Notes: generated by a model not told the origin, from the letters alone. Positions 17,389-27,506 are shown, numbered from the stretch's first letter. The stretch is DNA of 48,495 bases from Arthrobacter sp. SO5 (GCF_020532805.1 NZ_MQTQ01000044.1:1-48495), one strand, 5' to 3'. Numbers and translations are program-made.

Positions 17389-18135
17389 ATGTGTGGACGT
17401 TACGTGATGGCCCGGGCCGTCGGAGACCTGCTGGCCGAGTTCGACGCCGGACTTGAGGAAGAGGTGGCGATTCCGCCGTCGTGGAATGTTGCCCCGACCG
17501 CGGAGGTGCCGATCCTGCTCGAACGGCTGGTGGACGGTGAACCGGTCCGGCAGCTGCATGTTGCGCGCTGGGGACTGGTGCCGTCCTGGGCCAAGGACCC
17601 GAGGATCGGCTCGAAGATGATCAACGCCCGCAGCGAGAGTGTGCTGGAGAAGCCGGCATTCCGGAAAGCCACCCGGGCCCGGCGCTGTGCCGTCCCCGCC
17701 GACGGCTACTACGAATGGAAGGGCGAGGGCCGCAGCAAGCAGCCCTACTATGTGCACCCGAAGGATGTGCACCCGATAGTCTTCGCCGGACTCTACGAAT
17801 GGTGGAAGGACGCGTCCAAGGCCGAGGATGACCCGGAGCGCTGGCTGCTCTCGACGTCGATCTTGACCACCGATTCACCGCCGGAAGGCTACGCCGGGGG
17901 GATGCTGGCCGAACTCACCGCCCTGCACGACAGGGTGCCGCTGCCGATGGACCGGGGGACAATGCAGGCGTGGCTGGACCCGCAGGCCAACGACGCCGCC
18001 GGACTGGTGGACCTGGTCCGGGCCGGCGCGCATGACGTCGCGGAGGGCTGGAGGATCGACGCCGTCGGCACCGCCGTCGGGAACGTCAAAAATGACTCCC
18101 CGGACCTCATCCAGCCGGCAGGGAGCCTGTTCTAG
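17389..18135 (+). CDS. SRAP-family protein (YedK/HMCES), abasic-site protein crosslinker
   Basis: A 248-residue protein. The start must be ATG 17389, because the family's catalytic Cys2 needs the MCGR N-terminus; the upstream frame to 17347 is ignored. Other active-site parts are present: INARSES (Asn), ADGYYEW (Glu) and ALHDRVPLPMD (His). The family forms a thiazolidine crosslink with abasic sites in single-stranded DNA and shields them. It stands 68 bp after the MarR gene and 172 bp before a chorismate-mutase-fold gene. No LexA box was seen. It lies among several translesion-synthesis genes. Confidence 0.92.
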   Translation: MCGRYVMARAVGDLLAEFDAGLEEEVAIPPSWNVAPTAEVPILLERLVDGEPVRQLHVARWGLVPSWAKDPRIGSKMINARSESVLEKPAFRKATRARRCAVPADGYYEWKGEGRSKQPYYVHPKDVHPIVFAGLYEWWKDASKAEDDPERWLLSTSILTTDSPPEGYAGGMLAELTALHDRVPLPMDRGTMQAWLDPQANDAAGLVDLVRAGAHDVAEGWRIDAVGTAVGNVKNDSPDLIQPAGSLF

Positions 18136-18307
18136 CTCGGGGCCACAGCCGGATAGGGTGCCCGCGACGGGCCCGGCTTCGCGGCAACCTTCGCTCGTTG
18201 TCCGGATCCTAGTGGTGCCGCCGACAGACGCCGGGAGCCGTAGGGGCCGAAAAGGCCCGGCGGAACCAGATCGACTCCCGGCGGCATCTTTCGCTATTGT
18301 CATGGTC

Positions 18308-18628
18308 ATGTCCACACATCACGAAGACGATAAAGCTGCCCAGGCCGACCGGGAGCAGCTCGCCGCTGTGCGTGTTGCCGTTGATGAGGTGGACGAGCAA
18401 ATTGTCGCGCTGATCGGGCGGCGCGAGCGGCTGATCAGGATCGCCGGCACCCTCAAGGCGGACAGTGCAGAGGTGCGGGCACCGGGCCGGGTGGAACGGG
18501 TAATCGAACACGTCCGCGCGACCGCCGGGCAGAAGGACATCGACGCCGACATCGTCGAGCAGACGTACAAGGCCATGATTGAGGCCTTCATCAGGCTCGA
18601 GCTGGAAATCTATAAAGCCGGCTCCTAG
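18308..18628 (+). CDS. Chorismate mutase type II (AroQ-fold) family protein
   Basis: A 106-residue three-helix protein. Helix 1 reads VRVAVDEVDEQIVALIGRRERLI, then GTLKADSAEVRAPGRVERVIEHVR carries the active-site Lys and Arg, and YKAMIEAFIRLELEIYKAGS ends helix 3. The APxRV motif is closer to PchB-like (isochorismate pyruvate lyase) proteins than to E. coli AroQ, where Glu follows Arg. Many actinobacterial copies are simply annotated chorismate mutase family. ATG 18308 lies 7 nt after TATTGT (18295-18300), fitting a leaderless start. GCCGGC arms at 18617-18635 could form a weak hairpin over the stop. The pathway role is open. Confidence 0.8.
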   Translation: MSTHHEDDKAAQADREQLAAVRVAVDEVDEQIVALIGRRERLIRIAGTLKADSAEVRAPGRVERVIEHVRATAGQKDIDADIVEQTYKAMIEAFIRLELEIYKAGS

Positions 18629-18650
18629 GGCCGGCCTTGATTCCTCGGCG

Positions 18651-19037
18651 CTAAAGGGCTTCGTCCACCGGCACGTTCGCCTGGTAGTCCCGGCCGTCGC
18701 AGTCGCTGAAGGCCGTCATCAGGTGTCCCTTGGGGAGGCCAAGCACTGTGGCAAGGGGAAAGTTTCCGGTGATGGTGTTTCCGGAGTGGTCCACGCCCTT
18801 GAGGTCGAAGTTCTCCTCAGTGCCGTCGTGGCTGAAGCAGAAGAAGGAGACGGCTTCTCCGTTCATGAACTCGATCCCCATCCTGCGCTGGTGGGAATGG
18901 TCCGGGGTAGCCGCCAAGAGCCCCACCACATAGGCCCCCTGGCCGGGGATATTTCCGTCTATATCGAACTTCGCCACCAGGGACGTGTCCTTGGCGGCGA
19001 TGCTGACGTGCTTGAGGAGTGCGTTATGGGAACTCAT
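18651..19037 (-). CDS. Hypothetical protein, no family recognised
   Basis: A 128-residue soluble protein rich in Gly, Asp and beta-prone residues (VSIAAKDTSLVAKFDIDGNIPGQGAYVVGLL). It contains RMGIEFMNGEAVSFFCFSHDG and ends CDGRDYQANVPVDEAL. No signal peptide, membrane helix or known motif is evident. Codon use matches the neighbours, so it looks like a real gene. It is convergent with the chorismate-mutase gene and divergent from the SOS-controlled DUF6504-dnaE2 unit. The start ATG 19037 follows CAGGAT by 6 nt. Confidence 0.65.
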   Translation of the reverse strand: MSSHNALLKHVSIAAKDTSLVAKFDIDGNIPGQGAYVVGLLAATPDHSHQRRMGIEFMNGEAVSFFCFSHDGTEENFDLKGVDHSGNTITGNFPLATVLGLPKGHLMTAFSDCDGRDYQANVPVDEAL

Positions 19038-19118
19038 GGCTCAATCCTGCCCCGCACACCTCCGTCCGTCCACCCCTGATCTAGGTTTTGGCCGGGCATC
19101 GTCGTAGACTGGAATCGT

Positions 19119-19134
19119 TCGAAGATATATTCGA
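19119..19134. promoter_or_regulatory. LexA (SOS) box upstream of DUF6504-dnaE2
   Basis: TCGAAGATATATTCGA matches 14 of 16 positions of an actinobacterial LexA site (TCGAAC-N4-GTTCGA with an ATAT centre) and is the core of an 18-bp near-palindrome with TTCGAA at both ends (19118-19135). It overlaps a TATATT hexamer (19126-19131) that fits a -10. It sits 48 bp before the DUF6504 start, so the pair should be DNA-damage inducible. Confidence 0.75.
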
Positions 19135-19182
19135 ATAAGCATTTTTGGCCGGTTCAACAGCCGGCCGGTTCCGGGAGGCACA

Positions 19183-19509
19183 ATGGGCATGTTCAGCGAG
19201 TCGGTCGAGGTCGTCTGCACCCCCGCCGGCATGCCCCTGAAGCTGGCCTGGGCGGGCCGGCACTACACCGTGTGCGCGGAACCGGTCCGCTGGTATGAGC
19301 GCCGCCAGTGGTGGGTGGAGGAAGCCCGCGCCCCGCTGGGCAGCGGCTCGGGACTGGTGGACCATGAGATCTGGCGGGTCCAGGTACGCCCGGCAGATTC
19401 CCCCGACGCCGAAAGCCTCACCCTTGACCTGACCCGGCACGTCCGCAGCGGGCGCTGGCGCCTGCTGCGGATCCACGATGCCCTGCTTCCCCTCCGGATG
19501 CCAGAATAA
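19183..19509 (+). CDS. DUF6504-family protein
   Basis: A 108-residue protein starting MGMFSESVEVVCTPAGMPLKL, with many Trp and Arg residues (WYERRQWWVEE, IWRVQVRPADS, RSGRWRLLRIHDALLP). I recognise this as the small DUF6504 family that accompanies error-prone polymerase genes in actinobacteria. The function is unknown; a beta-rich fold is suggested by the composition. GGGAGG lies 4 nt before the ATG. Only 2 nt separate it from dnaE2, so the two are cotranscribed from the LexA-boxed promoter. A role in translesion synthesis is inferred from context only. Confidence 0.8.
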   Translation: MGMFSESVEVVCTPAGMPLKLAWAGRHYTVCAEPVRWYERRQWWVEEARAPLGSGSGLVDHEIWRVQVRPADSPDAESLTLDLTRHVRSGRWRLLRIHDALLPLRMPE

Positions 19510-19511
19510 GC

Positions 19512-22500
19512 ATGAGCTTCACCCACCTCCACGTCTCCACAGCCTTCAGCGCCCACTACGGGGTCTCCTGGCCGGATGAGCTGGCGGCCGCGGCGGCCGC
19601 CGACGGTGCAACCGCGCTCGCCTGCACGGACCGCGACGGCCTCTACGGAACCGTCAAGCACATGTTGGCCTGCATAGCCGCGGGACTGGACCCGATCGTC
19701 GGGGTTGACCTTGCGGTCTTCGATGACGACGGCGACCTCCGCACCCAGGTGGGCGGGCGCGTCGTCGTCCTGGCCCACGGCCACAACAACGGCGCCGGTT
19801 ACCGCGCCCTGTGCCGGCTGATCTCCGATGCCCATGCCCGCACCACCGGCAAGGCCGGGGGAGCGGTGCCCGTGGCCGTCACCCGGGCGGAGCTGGCCTC
19901 CCGCACCCTGGATCCGGAGACCCTGCAGCCGGTACTGACCGTGCTGATCGGCCCGGACTCCGACGTCGGACGTGCCATGGGCGGGCGACGCTACCTGCGC
20001 CCCAGGACCCTGTTCAAACGCTGGCTGGACGCCATGCCGCCGGGGACCCTCGCCGCCGAGGTGGTCTCCCAGCTCAGTCCGCCCGGGGAACCACTCAGTA
20101 CTGCCCACGCCGTGCGCATGCTCAAGCTCGCCGCGGAACACGTTGTGCCCGCCGTGCTGAGCAATGCCGTGCGCTACGTCGCGGAGGACGGTGCTGCCAC
20201 TGCCGACGTGCTCGACTCCGCCCGCACCCTGAAGTCACTCCCGGAGCTCTCCGCCGCCCCGATGCTTCAGCCCAACGGTCAGGGCTGGCTCAAATCCTCG
20301 GCCCACATGCTCCAGCTGGGTAAGGAGATCATGCACGCCGCCGGCTACGGCACTGCCGACCTGAAAAGCCTGATGGCCCAGACCGAGGCGCTCGCGGACC
20401 GCTGCCGGACTGACCCTGTCACGGACATGGGCTGGAAACAGCCGGTGGTTCCGGAAGCCTCGGTGATCGGGATCGCAGGGGACGCCCTCGTGGAACTCAC
20501 CCAGCGCTGCGAGGCAGGCATCAGCCGACGGTTCCCCGGCATCGCCGGGAAAGAGGCCGAGGAGCTGCGCGCCCGGCTGGGGCACGAGCTGCGGATCATC
20601 GACAGCCTGGGCTTCGCCGCCTACTTCCTGACCGTCGCCGAGGTCTCCAGGATGATCCTGGACATGGGCGTCCGTGCTGCGGCACGCGGCTCAGGCGCGT
20701 CCAGCCTGGTCAACTACCTGATCGACATCAGCGCGGTGAACCCGCTCCAGCACGACCTCATCTTCGAACGCTTCCTCTCCCGGGACCGCGCCACCTTGCC
20801 GGATATCGACATCGACGTCGAAAGCGCGGAACGGCACAACGTCTACCGGAAAATCTTTGAACGCTTCGGCTCGGAACGGGTCACGCTGATGAGCATGCAG
20901 AACGGCTACCGCGCTCGCGGTGCAGTGCGCGACGCGGGGCTGGCCCTGGGCATGGAGGAAGGCGAAATCGGGGACATCGCCAAGCAGCTCTGGCGGTTCT
21001 CGGCACGGAACTTCCGTGAGGCCCTTGTGGAGAAACCCGAGCTGAAGGAATTCGCCGGCCGCGTGGAACAGCGCGGCTTCTCCGAAAACCAGCAGCTGGA
21101 CCTGCTGGTGGACCTCACCGAACGGCTGGACCGGCTGCCCCGCCACATCTCCATGCACCCGTGCGGGGTCATCCTGGGCGACGCCACGCTGCTGGACCGC
21201 ACCCCCGTGCAGCCCAGCGGCCTGGGACTGCCGATGAGCCAGTTCGACAAGCACGACATGGACCCCATGGGCATGCTGAAACTCGATGTCCTGGGGGTGC
21301 GGATGCAGAGCGCCATGGCCTTCGCCGTCCGCGAGGTCATCCGGCTCCACCCTTCCAAGGCCGAGGTGGTCGCGGCAGGGGCGCATCCCGCCGGCCCGGA
21401 CGGAACCGGACCGGACTATATCTCCGCGGACGGGCACATCGACCTCAATGCCGTCCCGCTCGACGACGAAGCCACCTATGAGCTGATCAGGAGCACCCAC
21501 ACCCTGGGCTGTTTCCAGATCGAATCCCCGGGCCAGCGCGAACTGATCGGCAAGCTCGCCCCCCGGGAGTTCAACGACCTCATCATCGACATCTCGCTGT
21601 TCCGCCCGGGACCGATGAAATCGGACATGGTCCGGCCTTTCCTGGAGTACCGGCACGGGTTCGCCCCCGAGGTGTACCCGCATCCGGACCTCAAGCCGGT
21701 CCTGAAGGAGACGCACGGGGTCACCGTCTTCCACGAGCAGATCCTGAAGACCTTTGACGTCATGACCGGCTGCGGCCTGGCCCGCGCCGACGAATTCCGG
21801 CGCGCCCTCGGCAACGAGGTGCTGGAGGGCCGGGTGGAGGATTTCTTCCGGAAGGAAGCCCGGACCAGGAAGTACAGTCCCGAGGTGGTGGACAAGGTCT
21901 GGGGCACGCTCAAGGCCTTCGGCAGCTTCGGCTTCTGCAAAGCGCACGGGGCGGCCTTCGCCGTGCCCACCTACCAGTCCGCCTGGCTGAAGACCCACCA
22001 CCCGGAGGCGTTCCTGGCCGGGCTGTGGGAACACGACCCCGGGATGTACCCTAAACGCCTGCTGGTGGCCGAGGCCCGGCGGCTGGGAATCCCCATCCTG
22101 CCCCTGGACATCAACCGGAGCCACGCGGAGTACCGGGTGGAACGGGTGGAAACCGGCACGGACCGCGGGAAGCTGGGCATCCGGCTGAGCCTGAACGGCA
22201 TCTTTGGCCTTTCCGGGTCCGAACTGAAACGGGTCGTGGCAGGCCAGCCTTATGACTCCCTGGCGGACCTGCGAGCCCGCTCGCGGCTGAGCAAGCCGAG
22301 CATTCAGCGGCTGGCCCAACTGGGTGCCTTCGACTCCCTGCACCGGGCCTCCGGCGGAACCGCCAACCGGGCGGACCTGGTCCAGCACCTGCAGACGCTG
22401 CGAAGCCGGCCCCAGCGGAAGGGCATGGAAGTCATCGAGGGGCAGCTGTCACTGCCGCTGGGGGACATGGAGCTGAAGAACCTGAAGGCCGTGCTGCCGG

Positions 22501-23012
22501 CGCCCACCCTGGTGGAGACCGTCCGGGCGGAACTTGACCTGATGGCCGTGGACGTCAGCGAGCACCTGATGGCCAGCCACCGGCCCCTCCTGGACCGGCT
22601 GGGCGTCACCACCGCCGACCAGCTTCTGGGCCTGCGCAACGGCACGGAGGTGCTGGTGGCCGGTGTCCGGGTCGCCACCCAGACCCCGCCCATGCGCGGG
22701 GGCCGCAGGGTGGTGTTCATCAGCCTCGACGACGGCACGGGCTGCGTGGACTCGGTTTTCTTCCACGAGGCCCAGGAGCTGGCGGGACCGCTGCTGTTCG
22801 GCACCAGGCTGCTGCTGATCCGGGGGACCACCCGCCGCACAGGACCCCGCGGAATCAGCATCAGCGCCAGCATGGCCTGGGACCTCAGCCGCACCGAGAG
22901 TCTGCCCTTCCCGGAACCGGCCTCCGGAGCGGCCGCCCGGCGGGAACCGGAGCAACCGGGCCCGCTGGACGGCATCAGCCGCAACCTCGCCATTACCGGG
23001 CTGGGAGGCTGA
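19512..23012 (+). CDS. dnaE2: Error-prone DNA polymerase III alpha subunit
   Basis: A 1166-residue C-family polymerase. The N-terminal PHP domain starts [15 protein letters not shown] and has CTDRDGLYG, where the second PHP motif normally has His (DHDG). The polymerase catalytic motif PDIDIDVES lies near residue 430. Next come [47 protein letters not shown], the HhH region and an OB-fold ([23 protein letters not shown]). It is shorter than replicative DnaE1 and matches DnaE2 in length. In mycobacteria DnaE2 works with ImuA' and ImuB in damage-induced mutagenesis; neither gene is next to it here. It is cotranscribed with DUF6504 under a LexA box. Confidence 0.92.
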   Translation: MSFTHLHVSTAFSAHYGVSWPDELAAAAAADGATALACTDRDGLYGTVKHMLACIAAGLDPIVGVDLAVFDDDGDLRTQVGGRVVVLAHGHNNGAGYRALCRLISDAHARTTGKAGGAVPVAVTRAELASRTLDPETLQPVLTVLIGPDSDVGRAMGGRRYLRPRTLFKRWLDAMPPGTLAAEVVSQLSPPGEPLSTAHAVRMLKLAAEHVVPAVLSNAVRYVAEDGAATADVLDSARTLKSLPELSAAPMLQPNGQGWLKSSAHMLQLGKEIMHAAGYGTADLKSLMAQTEALADRCRTDPVTDMGWKQPVVPEASVIGIAGDALVELTQRCEAGISRRFPGIAGKEAEELRARLGHELRIIDSLGFAAYFLTVAEVSRMILDMGVRAAARGSGASSLVNYLIDISAVNPLQHDLIFERFLSRDRATLPDIDIDVESAERHNVYRKIFERFGSERVTLMSMQNGYRARGAVRDAGLALGMEEGEIGDIAKQLWRFSARNFREALVEKPELKEFAGRVEQRGFSENQQLDLLVDLTERLDRLPRHISMHPCGVILGDATLLDRTPVQPSGLGLPMSQFDKHDMDPMGMLKLDVLGVRMQSAMAFAVREVIRLHPSKAEVVAAGAHPAGPDGTGPDYISADGHIDLNAVPLDDEATYELIRSTHTLGCFQIESPGQRELIGKLAPREFNDLIIDISLFRPGPMKSDMVRPFLEYRHGFAPEVYPHPDLKPVLKETHGVTVFHEQILKTFDVMTGCGLARADEFRRALGNEVLEGRVEDFFRKEARTRKYSPEVVDKVWGTLKAFGSFGFCKAHGAAFAVPTYQSAWLKTHHPEAFLAGLWEHDPGMYPKRLLVAEARRLGIPILPLDINRSHAEYRVERVETGTDRGKLGIRLSLNGIFGLSGSELKRVVAGQPYDSLADLRARSRLSKPSIQRLAQLGAFDSLHRASGGTANRADLVQHLQTLRSRPQRKGMEVIEGQLSLPLGDMELKNLKAVLPAPTLVETVRAELDLMAVDVSEHLMASHRPLLDRLGVTTADQLLGLRNGTEVLVAGVRVATQTPPMRGGRRVVFISLDDGTGCVDSVFFHEAQELAGPLLFGTRLLLIRGTTRRTGPRGISISASMAWDLSRTESLPFPEPASGAAARREPEQPGPLDGISRNLAITGLGG

Positions 23013-23020
23013 GCGGCGCG

Positions 23021-23050
23021 TTGGTTGGCCTCTCCAGAAACCGATAGCAT
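23021..23050 (+). promoter_or_regulatory. Probable promoter of the thrS operon
   Basis: TTGGTT (23021-23026) and TAGCAT (23045-23050) are separated by 18 nt and leave a leader of about 60 nt. The leader has no T-box features. Confidence 0.45.
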
Positions 23051-23118
23051 GGACGAGGCTGGCTGTGGTCCCCGTACGCCACAAGCTACGAAGCCTTAAC
23101 TTTTTAGAGGAGACACCC

Positions 23119-25125
23119 GTGTCAGATGCCCTGCAGATCACCCTTCTCGTCGATGGCGAAGAGACCAAGGTGGCTACCGGGACCACCGGCGCGGAACTCT
23201 TTTTTGAGCGCCGGGACGTCGTGGTGGCCCGCGTCAACGGCGAACTCACGGACCTCGACCAGCCGCTTCCCGAGGGCGCCGCGATCGAGGGCGTCACCAT
23301 CGATTCCCCGGACGGCCTCAACGTCCTGCGCCACTCCACCGCCCACGTCATGGCCCAGGCCGTGCAGCAGCTGCGCCCGGACGCCAAGCTCGGAATCGGC
23401 CCGTACATCACCGACGGCTTCTACTTCGACTTCGACGTCGAGGAGCCGTTCACGCCGGAGGACCTGAAGACCCTGGAAAAGATGATGCAGAAGATCATCA
23501 ACCAGAACCAGAAGTTCGTCCGCCGGGTGGTCACCGAGGACGCGGCGCGCGAGGCGATGAAGGATGAGCCCTACAAGCTCGAACTGATCGGACTTAAAGG
23601 CGCCGGCTCCGACGCCGACGGCTCCTCCGTTGAGGTGGGCGCCGGGGAGCTGAGCATCTATGACAACGTTGAGCGCAAGGACGGCACCGCCGTCTGGTGC
23701 GACCTCTGCCGCGGCCCGCACCTGCCCAACACCAAGCTGATCTCCAACGCCTTCGCCCTGACCCGTTCCTCCGCGGCATACTGGCGCGGCAGCGAAAAGA
23801 ACAAGCAGCTGCAGCGCATCTACGGCACCGCCTGGCCCACGAAAGAAGCCCTCAAGGCCTACCAGGAGCGGGTCGCCGAGGCAGAGCGCAGGGACCACCG
23901 CAAGCTCGGCGTGGAACTGGACCTGTTTTCCTTCCCTGACGAGCTCGGTTCCGGCCTGCCGGTCTTCCACCCCAAGGGCGGCATCATCCGCAAGGCCATG
24001 GAGGACTACTCCCGCCAGCGCCACGTCGAGGCCGGCTACGACTTCGTGTACACCCCGCACATCACCAAGGGCCACCTGTACGAGGTCTCCGGCCACCTGG
24101 ACTGGTACCGCGACGGCATGTTCCCCCCGATGCATATCGATGCGGAACTCAACGAGGACGGCTCCGTGCGCAAGCCCGGCCAGGACTACTACCTGAAGCC
24201 GATGAACTGCCCGATGCACAACCTGATCTTCCGTTCCCGCGGCCGGTCCTACCGCGAACTGCCGCTGCGGCTGTTCGAGTTCGGATCCGTCTACCGCTAC
24301 GAGAAGTCCGGCGTCGTGCACGGGCTCACCCGGGTCCGGGGCATGACCCAGGACGATGCCCACATCTACTGCACCCGCGAGCAGATGAAGGATGAGCTCA
24401 CCAAGACGCTGAACTTCGTCCTCGCACTGCTCAAGGATTACGGGCTGAACGACTTCTACCTGGAACTTTCCACCAAGGACCCGGAAAAGTCCGTGGGCAC
24501 CGACGAGATCTGGGCGGAGGCCACCCAGACCCTCGCCGAGGTCGCCGAGGAATCCGGCCTCGACCTGGTCCCGGATCCGGGCGGAGCCGCTTTCTACGGC
24601 CCGAAGATCTCCGTGCAGGCCCGCGACGCGATCGGCCGGACCTGGCAGATGTCCACCATCCAGCTGGACTTCAACCTCCCCGAGCGCTTCGAACTCGAAT
24701 ACCAGGCCGCCGACGGCACCCGCCAGCGCCCCGTCATGATCCACCGCGCCCTGTTCGGTTCGATCGAACGCTTCATGGGTGTCCTGACCGAGCACTACGC
24801 GGGGGCGTTCCCGGCCTGGCTGGCACCCGTCCAGGTGGTCGGAATCCCGGTGGCCGAGGCGTTCAACGACTACATGTTCGACGTCGTCGACCAGCTTAAG
24901 GCCGCGGGCATCCGGGCTGAAGTGGACATTTCCTCGGACCGCTTCCCGAAGAAAATCCGCACGGCCAGCAAGGACAAGATCCCGTTCGTGCTGATCGCGG
25001 GCGGGGACGACGCCGAGGCCGGCGCCGTGTCCTTCCGCTTCCGCGACGGCAGCCAGGAAAACGGCGTGCCGGTTTCCGAAGCCGTCCAGCGGATCGTCGA
25101 CGCCGTCCGCAACCGGACCAGCTAG
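23119..25125 (+). CDS. thrS: Threonine-tRNA ligase
   Basis: A 668-residue class II aminoacyl-tRNA synthetase that charges tRNA-Thr. Order of domains: TGS (about 1-70), the editing domain with [14 protein letters not shown] and the [11 protein letters not shown]ys/His site, the catalytic core with the zinc Cys in [12 protein letters not shown], motif 2 [26 protein letters not shown], motif 3 [11 protein letters not shown], and the C-terminal anticodon-binding domain. The start is GTG 23119, six bases after AGAGGAGA; the open frame to 23065 is untranslated leader. It leads an operon with the HIT and pgsA-like genes, the same order as the thrS-Rv2613c-pgsA1 locus of Mycobacterium tuberculosis. 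Confidence 0.97.
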   Translation: MSDALQITLLVDGEETKVATGTTGAELFFERRDVVVARVNGELTDLDQPLPEGAAIEGVTIDSPDGLNVLRHSTAHVMAQAVQQLRPDAKLGIGPYITDGFYFDFDVEEPFTPEDLKTLEKMMQKIINQNQKFVRRVVTEDAAREAMKDEPYKLELIGLKGAGSDADGSSVEVGAGELSIYDNVERKDGTAVWCDLCRGPHLPNTKLISNAFALTRSSAAYWRGSEKNKQLQRIYGTAWPTKEALKAYQERVAEAERRDHRKLGVELDLFSFPDELGSGLPVFHPKGGIIRKAMEDYSRQRHVEAGYDFVYTPHITKGHLYEVSGHLDWYRDGMFPPMHIDAELNEDGSVRKPGQDYYLKPMNCPMHNLIFRSRGRSYRELPLRLFEFGSVYRYEKSGVVHGLTRVRGMTQDDAHIYCTREQMKDELTKTLNFVLALLKDYGLNDFYLELSTKDPEKSVGTDEIWAEATQTLAEVAEESGLDLVPDPGGAAFYGPKISVQARDAIGRTWQMSTIQLDFNLPERFELEYQAADGTRQRPVMIHRALFGSIERFMGVLTEHYAGAFPAWLAPVQVVGIPVAEAFNDYMFDVVDQLKAAGIRAEVDISSDRFPKKIRTASKDKIPFVLIAGGDDAEAGAVSFRFRDGSQENGVPVSEAVQRIVDAVRNRTS

Positions 25126-25133
25126 GGGCGGGC

Positions 25134-25757
25134 GTGCAGGAAACCACGGGGGCCGGGCCGGAGTATCCGGGCGACGACGGCGTGACGGACGGCTTTGGCC
25201 TGGCCGGGGTTCCGGACGCGTTCCAGCGATTGTGGACGCCCCACCGCATGGCGTACATCAAAGGCGGGCAGCACCAGTTCAAGAACCCGGACGACTGCCC
25301 GTTCTGCGCCGCGCCCGAACGCGAGGACGAGGAATCGCTCATCGTGCACCGGGGGCGGACCTGCTACGTCGTGCTGAACCTGTTCCCGTATAACCCCGGG
25401 CACCTGCTGGTGTGCCCCTACCGCCACATCCCGGACTACACGGACCTGACGGTGGAGGAGACGGCCGAGTTCGCCGGACTGACCCAGACGGCCATGCGCG
25501 TGCTGCGCAAGGTGGCCAATCCCGGCGGCTTCAACCTGGGCATGAACCAGGGCGTCACGGGCGGCGCCGGGATCGCGGGCCACCTGCACCAGCATGTGGT
25601 GCCGCGCTGGGGCGGGGACGGCAACTTCTTCCCGATCATTGCCCAGACCAAGGCCATCACACAGACACTTGGCGAGGTCCGGCAGCAGGTCTCCGAGGCC
25701 TGGGCCGGGGAAATGGTGTCCCGGGACGAGACGGCGGGGACAACGGATGCTGAATAG
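25134..25757 (+). CDS. HIT-domain protein, Ap4A phosphorylase-like
   Basis: A 207-residue HIT protein. The histidine triad is HLHQHVVPRW (H150, H152, H154). An upstream DDCPFCAAPEREDE pair of cysteines and VVLNLFPYNPGHLLVCPYRH are typical of the actinobacterial branch. The M. tuberculosis counterpart at the same locus (Rv2613c) is a diadenosine tetraphosphate phosphorylase, so a role in Ap4A removal next to a tRNA synthetase makes sense, since synthetases produce Ap4A. GTG 25134 lies 8 nt after the thrS stop. The gene's end overlaps the next gene by 11 nt. Confidence 0.88.
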   Translation: MQETTGAGPEYPGDDGVTDGFGLAGVPDAFQRLWTPHRMAYIKGGQHQFKNPDDCPFCAAPEREDEESLIVHRGRTCYVVLNLFPYNPGHLLVCPYRHIPDYTDLTVEETAEFAGLTQTAMRVLRKVANPGGFNLGMNQGVTGGAGIAGHLHQHVVPRWGGDGNFFPIIAQTKAITQTLGEVRQQVSEAWAGEMVSRDETAGTTDAE

Positions 25758-26385
25758 GCACGCGCGCGGCTTCTTCACCGCACTATTTTCCCCGCTGGCC
25801 CGGTGGCTGCTGCGGATCGGTGTCTCCCCGGACGCGGTGACCATCGTGGGCACGCTCGGCGTCGTGGTGGGGGCACTGGTGTTCTACCCGCTGGGCCAGC
25901 TCCTGTGGGGCACGCTGTTCATTACCGCCTTCATCTTCTCCGATGTCATTGACGGCATCATGGCCCGGATGCAGGAAAGCGGGGGCCGGTGGGGGAACTT
26001 CCTGGACTCCACCCTGGACCGGGTTGCCGACGGCGCCCTGTTCGCCGGCGTCGCCGTCTGGTTCTTCACCGGGGGCGCGAACAGTAGCGTGGCTATCGCC
26101 GCCGTCGTCTGCCTGGTCCTGGGCATGGTGGTGTCCTATTCACGGGCCAAGGCCGAGGCGCTGGGCTTCCAGGCCAACGTCGGCATAGCCGAGCGCGCCG
26201 AACGGCTGGTGTCCGTGCTGGTGGTCACCGGGCTCACCGGCCTGGGCCTGCCCACCGTGGTCCTCTTGGTCACCCTCTGCCTCCTGGCCGCGGCAAGCCT
26301 TGTGACGCTCATCCAGCGGATCCTCGTGGTGCGCCGCCAGTCGCTCGAAGAGCCCACAGGCAGCGCAGCCGGACCGGCCTCCTGA
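25747..26385 (+). CDS. pgsA: CDP-alcohol phosphatidyltransferase, phosphatidylinositol-phosphate synthase-like
   Basis: A 212-residue membrane protein with about six helices. The CDP-alcohol phosphotransferase signature D-x2-D-G-x2-A-R-x8-G-x3-D-x3-D is complete: DVIDGIMAR (D66, D69) and GNFLDSTLD (D87, D91). Its position after thrS and HIT matches PgsA1/PIP synthase of mycobacteria, which condenses CDP-diacylglycerol with inositol phosphate to start phosphatidylinositol and PI-mannoside synthesis. ATG 25747 overlaps the HIT gene, showing translational coupling. The acyltransferase and PimA mannosyltransferase genes that follow in mycobacteria are not here. A phosphatidylglycerol-phosphate synthase is the main alternative. 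Confidence 0.88.
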   Translation: MLNRHARGFFTALFSPLARWLLRIGVSPDAVTIVGTLGVVVGALVFYPLGQLLWGTLFITAFIFSDVIDGIMARMQESGGRWGNFLDSTLDRVADGALFAGVAVWFFTGGANSSVAIAAVVCLVLGMVVSYSRAKAEALGFQANVGIAERAERLVSVLVVTGLTGLGLPTVVLLVTLCLLAAASLVTLIQRILVVRRQSLEEPTGSAAGPAS

Positions 26386-26447
26386 GCGCGCAGGATCGGC
26401 AGGACGCACGGGTGTCACCGGAATTCTGCCGGGTCGCGGCTGGGGAC

Positions 26448-26453
26448 TAGTAT
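26448..26453 (+). promoter_or_regulatory. Probable -10 element for pdxS
   Basis: TAGTAT lies in the 173-bp gap after the pgsA-like gene and would give a leader of about 100 nt before the pdxS GTG. No good -35 is seen. No riboswitch structure was recognised in the leader. Confidence 0.4.
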
Positions 26454-26558
26454 TAGCTCTACCGGCCAATGGATCCGGTAATCCGGGGTGTGAAAGGTCA
26501 GCATTTGTGTGCCGGCCGCGCCTCCGGCGAGGTCATCTATCTACCCATAGGGGTTTTT

Positions 26559-27485
26559 GTGTCTACACCTGATGTAAGCAGCGAAGCCGGCGCGTCCGCC
26601 CGGAGCATCACGGGCAGCAACCGCGTCAAGCGCGGCATGGCGGAGATGCTCAAGGGCGGCGTCATCATGGACGTGGTCAACGTCGAGCAGGCCCGCATCG
26701 CCGAGGATGCCGGTGCCGTGGCAGTCATGGCGCTGGAACGCGTTCCCGCCGACATCCGCGCCCAGGGCGGCGTGTCCCGCATGTCCGATCCGGACATGAT
26801 CGAGGCGATCATCGCAGCCGTGTCCATCCCGGTCATGGCCAAGGTCCGGATCGGCCACTTCGTCGAGGCCCAGGTCATCCAGACCCTCGGCGTTGATTAC
26901 ATTGACGAGTCCGAGGTCCTGACCCCGGCCGATTACGCCAACCACATCGACAAGTGGAACTTCACGATCCCCTTCGTCTGCGGTGCCACCAACCTCGGTG
27001 AGGCCCTGCGCCGCATCAACGAGGGCGCGGCCATGATCCGTTCCAAGGGCGAAGCCGGCACGGGCGACGTCTCCAACGCCACCACGCACATGCGCCAGAT
27101 CCGGTCGGAAATCAACAAGCTCGCCGGCATGGCCCAGGACGAACTCTACGTCGCGGCGAAGGAACTGCAGGCCCCGTACGAACTGGTGAAGGAAGTTGCC
27201 GCCACCGGCAAGCTCCCCGTCGTGCTGTTCACCGCCGGCGGCATCGCCACCCCGGCGGACGCCGCCATGATGATGCAGCTCGGCGCCGACGGCGTGTTCG
27301 TCGGCTCCGGCATCTTCAAATCCGGCAACCCGGCCCAGCGTGCCGCCGCCGTCGTGAAGGCCACCACCTTCTTCGATGATCCGGACGAGATCGCCAAAGC
27401 CTCCCGCGGCCTGGGCGAAGCCATGGTCGGCATCAACGTCGACGAGATCCCGCAGCCGCACCGGCTCGCCGAGCGCGGCTGGTAG
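26559..27485 (+). CDS. pdxS: Pyridoxal 5'-phosphate synthase subunit PdxS
   Basis: A 308-residue TIM-barrel synthase that makes PLP from ribose 5-phosphate, glyceraldehyde 3-phosphate and ammonia supplied by PdxT. VIMDVVN (D38) and [10 protein letters not shown] (K95, equivalent to Lys81 of B. subtilis PdxS) form the substrate imine site; [11 protein letters not shown] carries the second lysine and phosphate loop. GTG 26559 follows TAGGGG by 5 nt. The N-terminal ~13 residues exceed the B. subtilis enzyme. Its partner pdxT lies 8.7 kb downstream at 36167, beyond a block of genes on the other strand, so the two are not cotranscribed. Confidence 0.97.
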   Translation: MSTPDVSSEAGASARSITGSNRVKRGMAEMLKGGVIMDVVNVEQARIAEDAGAVAVMALERVPADIRAQGGVSRMSDPDMIEAIIAAVSIPVMAKVRIGHFVEAQVIQTLGVDYIDESEVLTPADYANHIDKWNFTIPFVCGATNLGEALRRINEGAAMIRSKGEAGTGDVSNATTHMRQIRSEINKLAGMAQDELYVAAKELQAPYELVKEVAATGKLPVVLFTAGGIATPADAAMMMQLGADGVFVGSGIFKSGNPAQRAAAVVKATTFFDDPDEIAKASRGLGEAMVGINVDEIPQPHRLAERGW

Positions 27486-27506
27486 CAGCAGCAAAGCCTT
27501 AAGCAC

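Noticed and set aside
20691..22388. 565-codon open frame on the minus strand
   Set aside because: It lies antisense within dnaE2. Its translation is Gly/Val/His-rich without any fold signature; it is a mirror of GC-rich codon bias.
23051..23118. T-box or other tRNA-sensing leader before thrS
   Set aside because: The leader is only about 60 nt, and no specifier loop, T-box sequence or terminator was found.
23122..24795. 557-codon open frame on the minus strand
   Set aside because: Antisense to thrS, low-complexity composition, no start signals; shadow of the real gene.
26454..26558. Riboswitch in the pdxS leader
   Set aside because: No recognisable aptamer or terminator hairpin; pdxS in actinobacteria is usually controlled by PdxR-type proteins.
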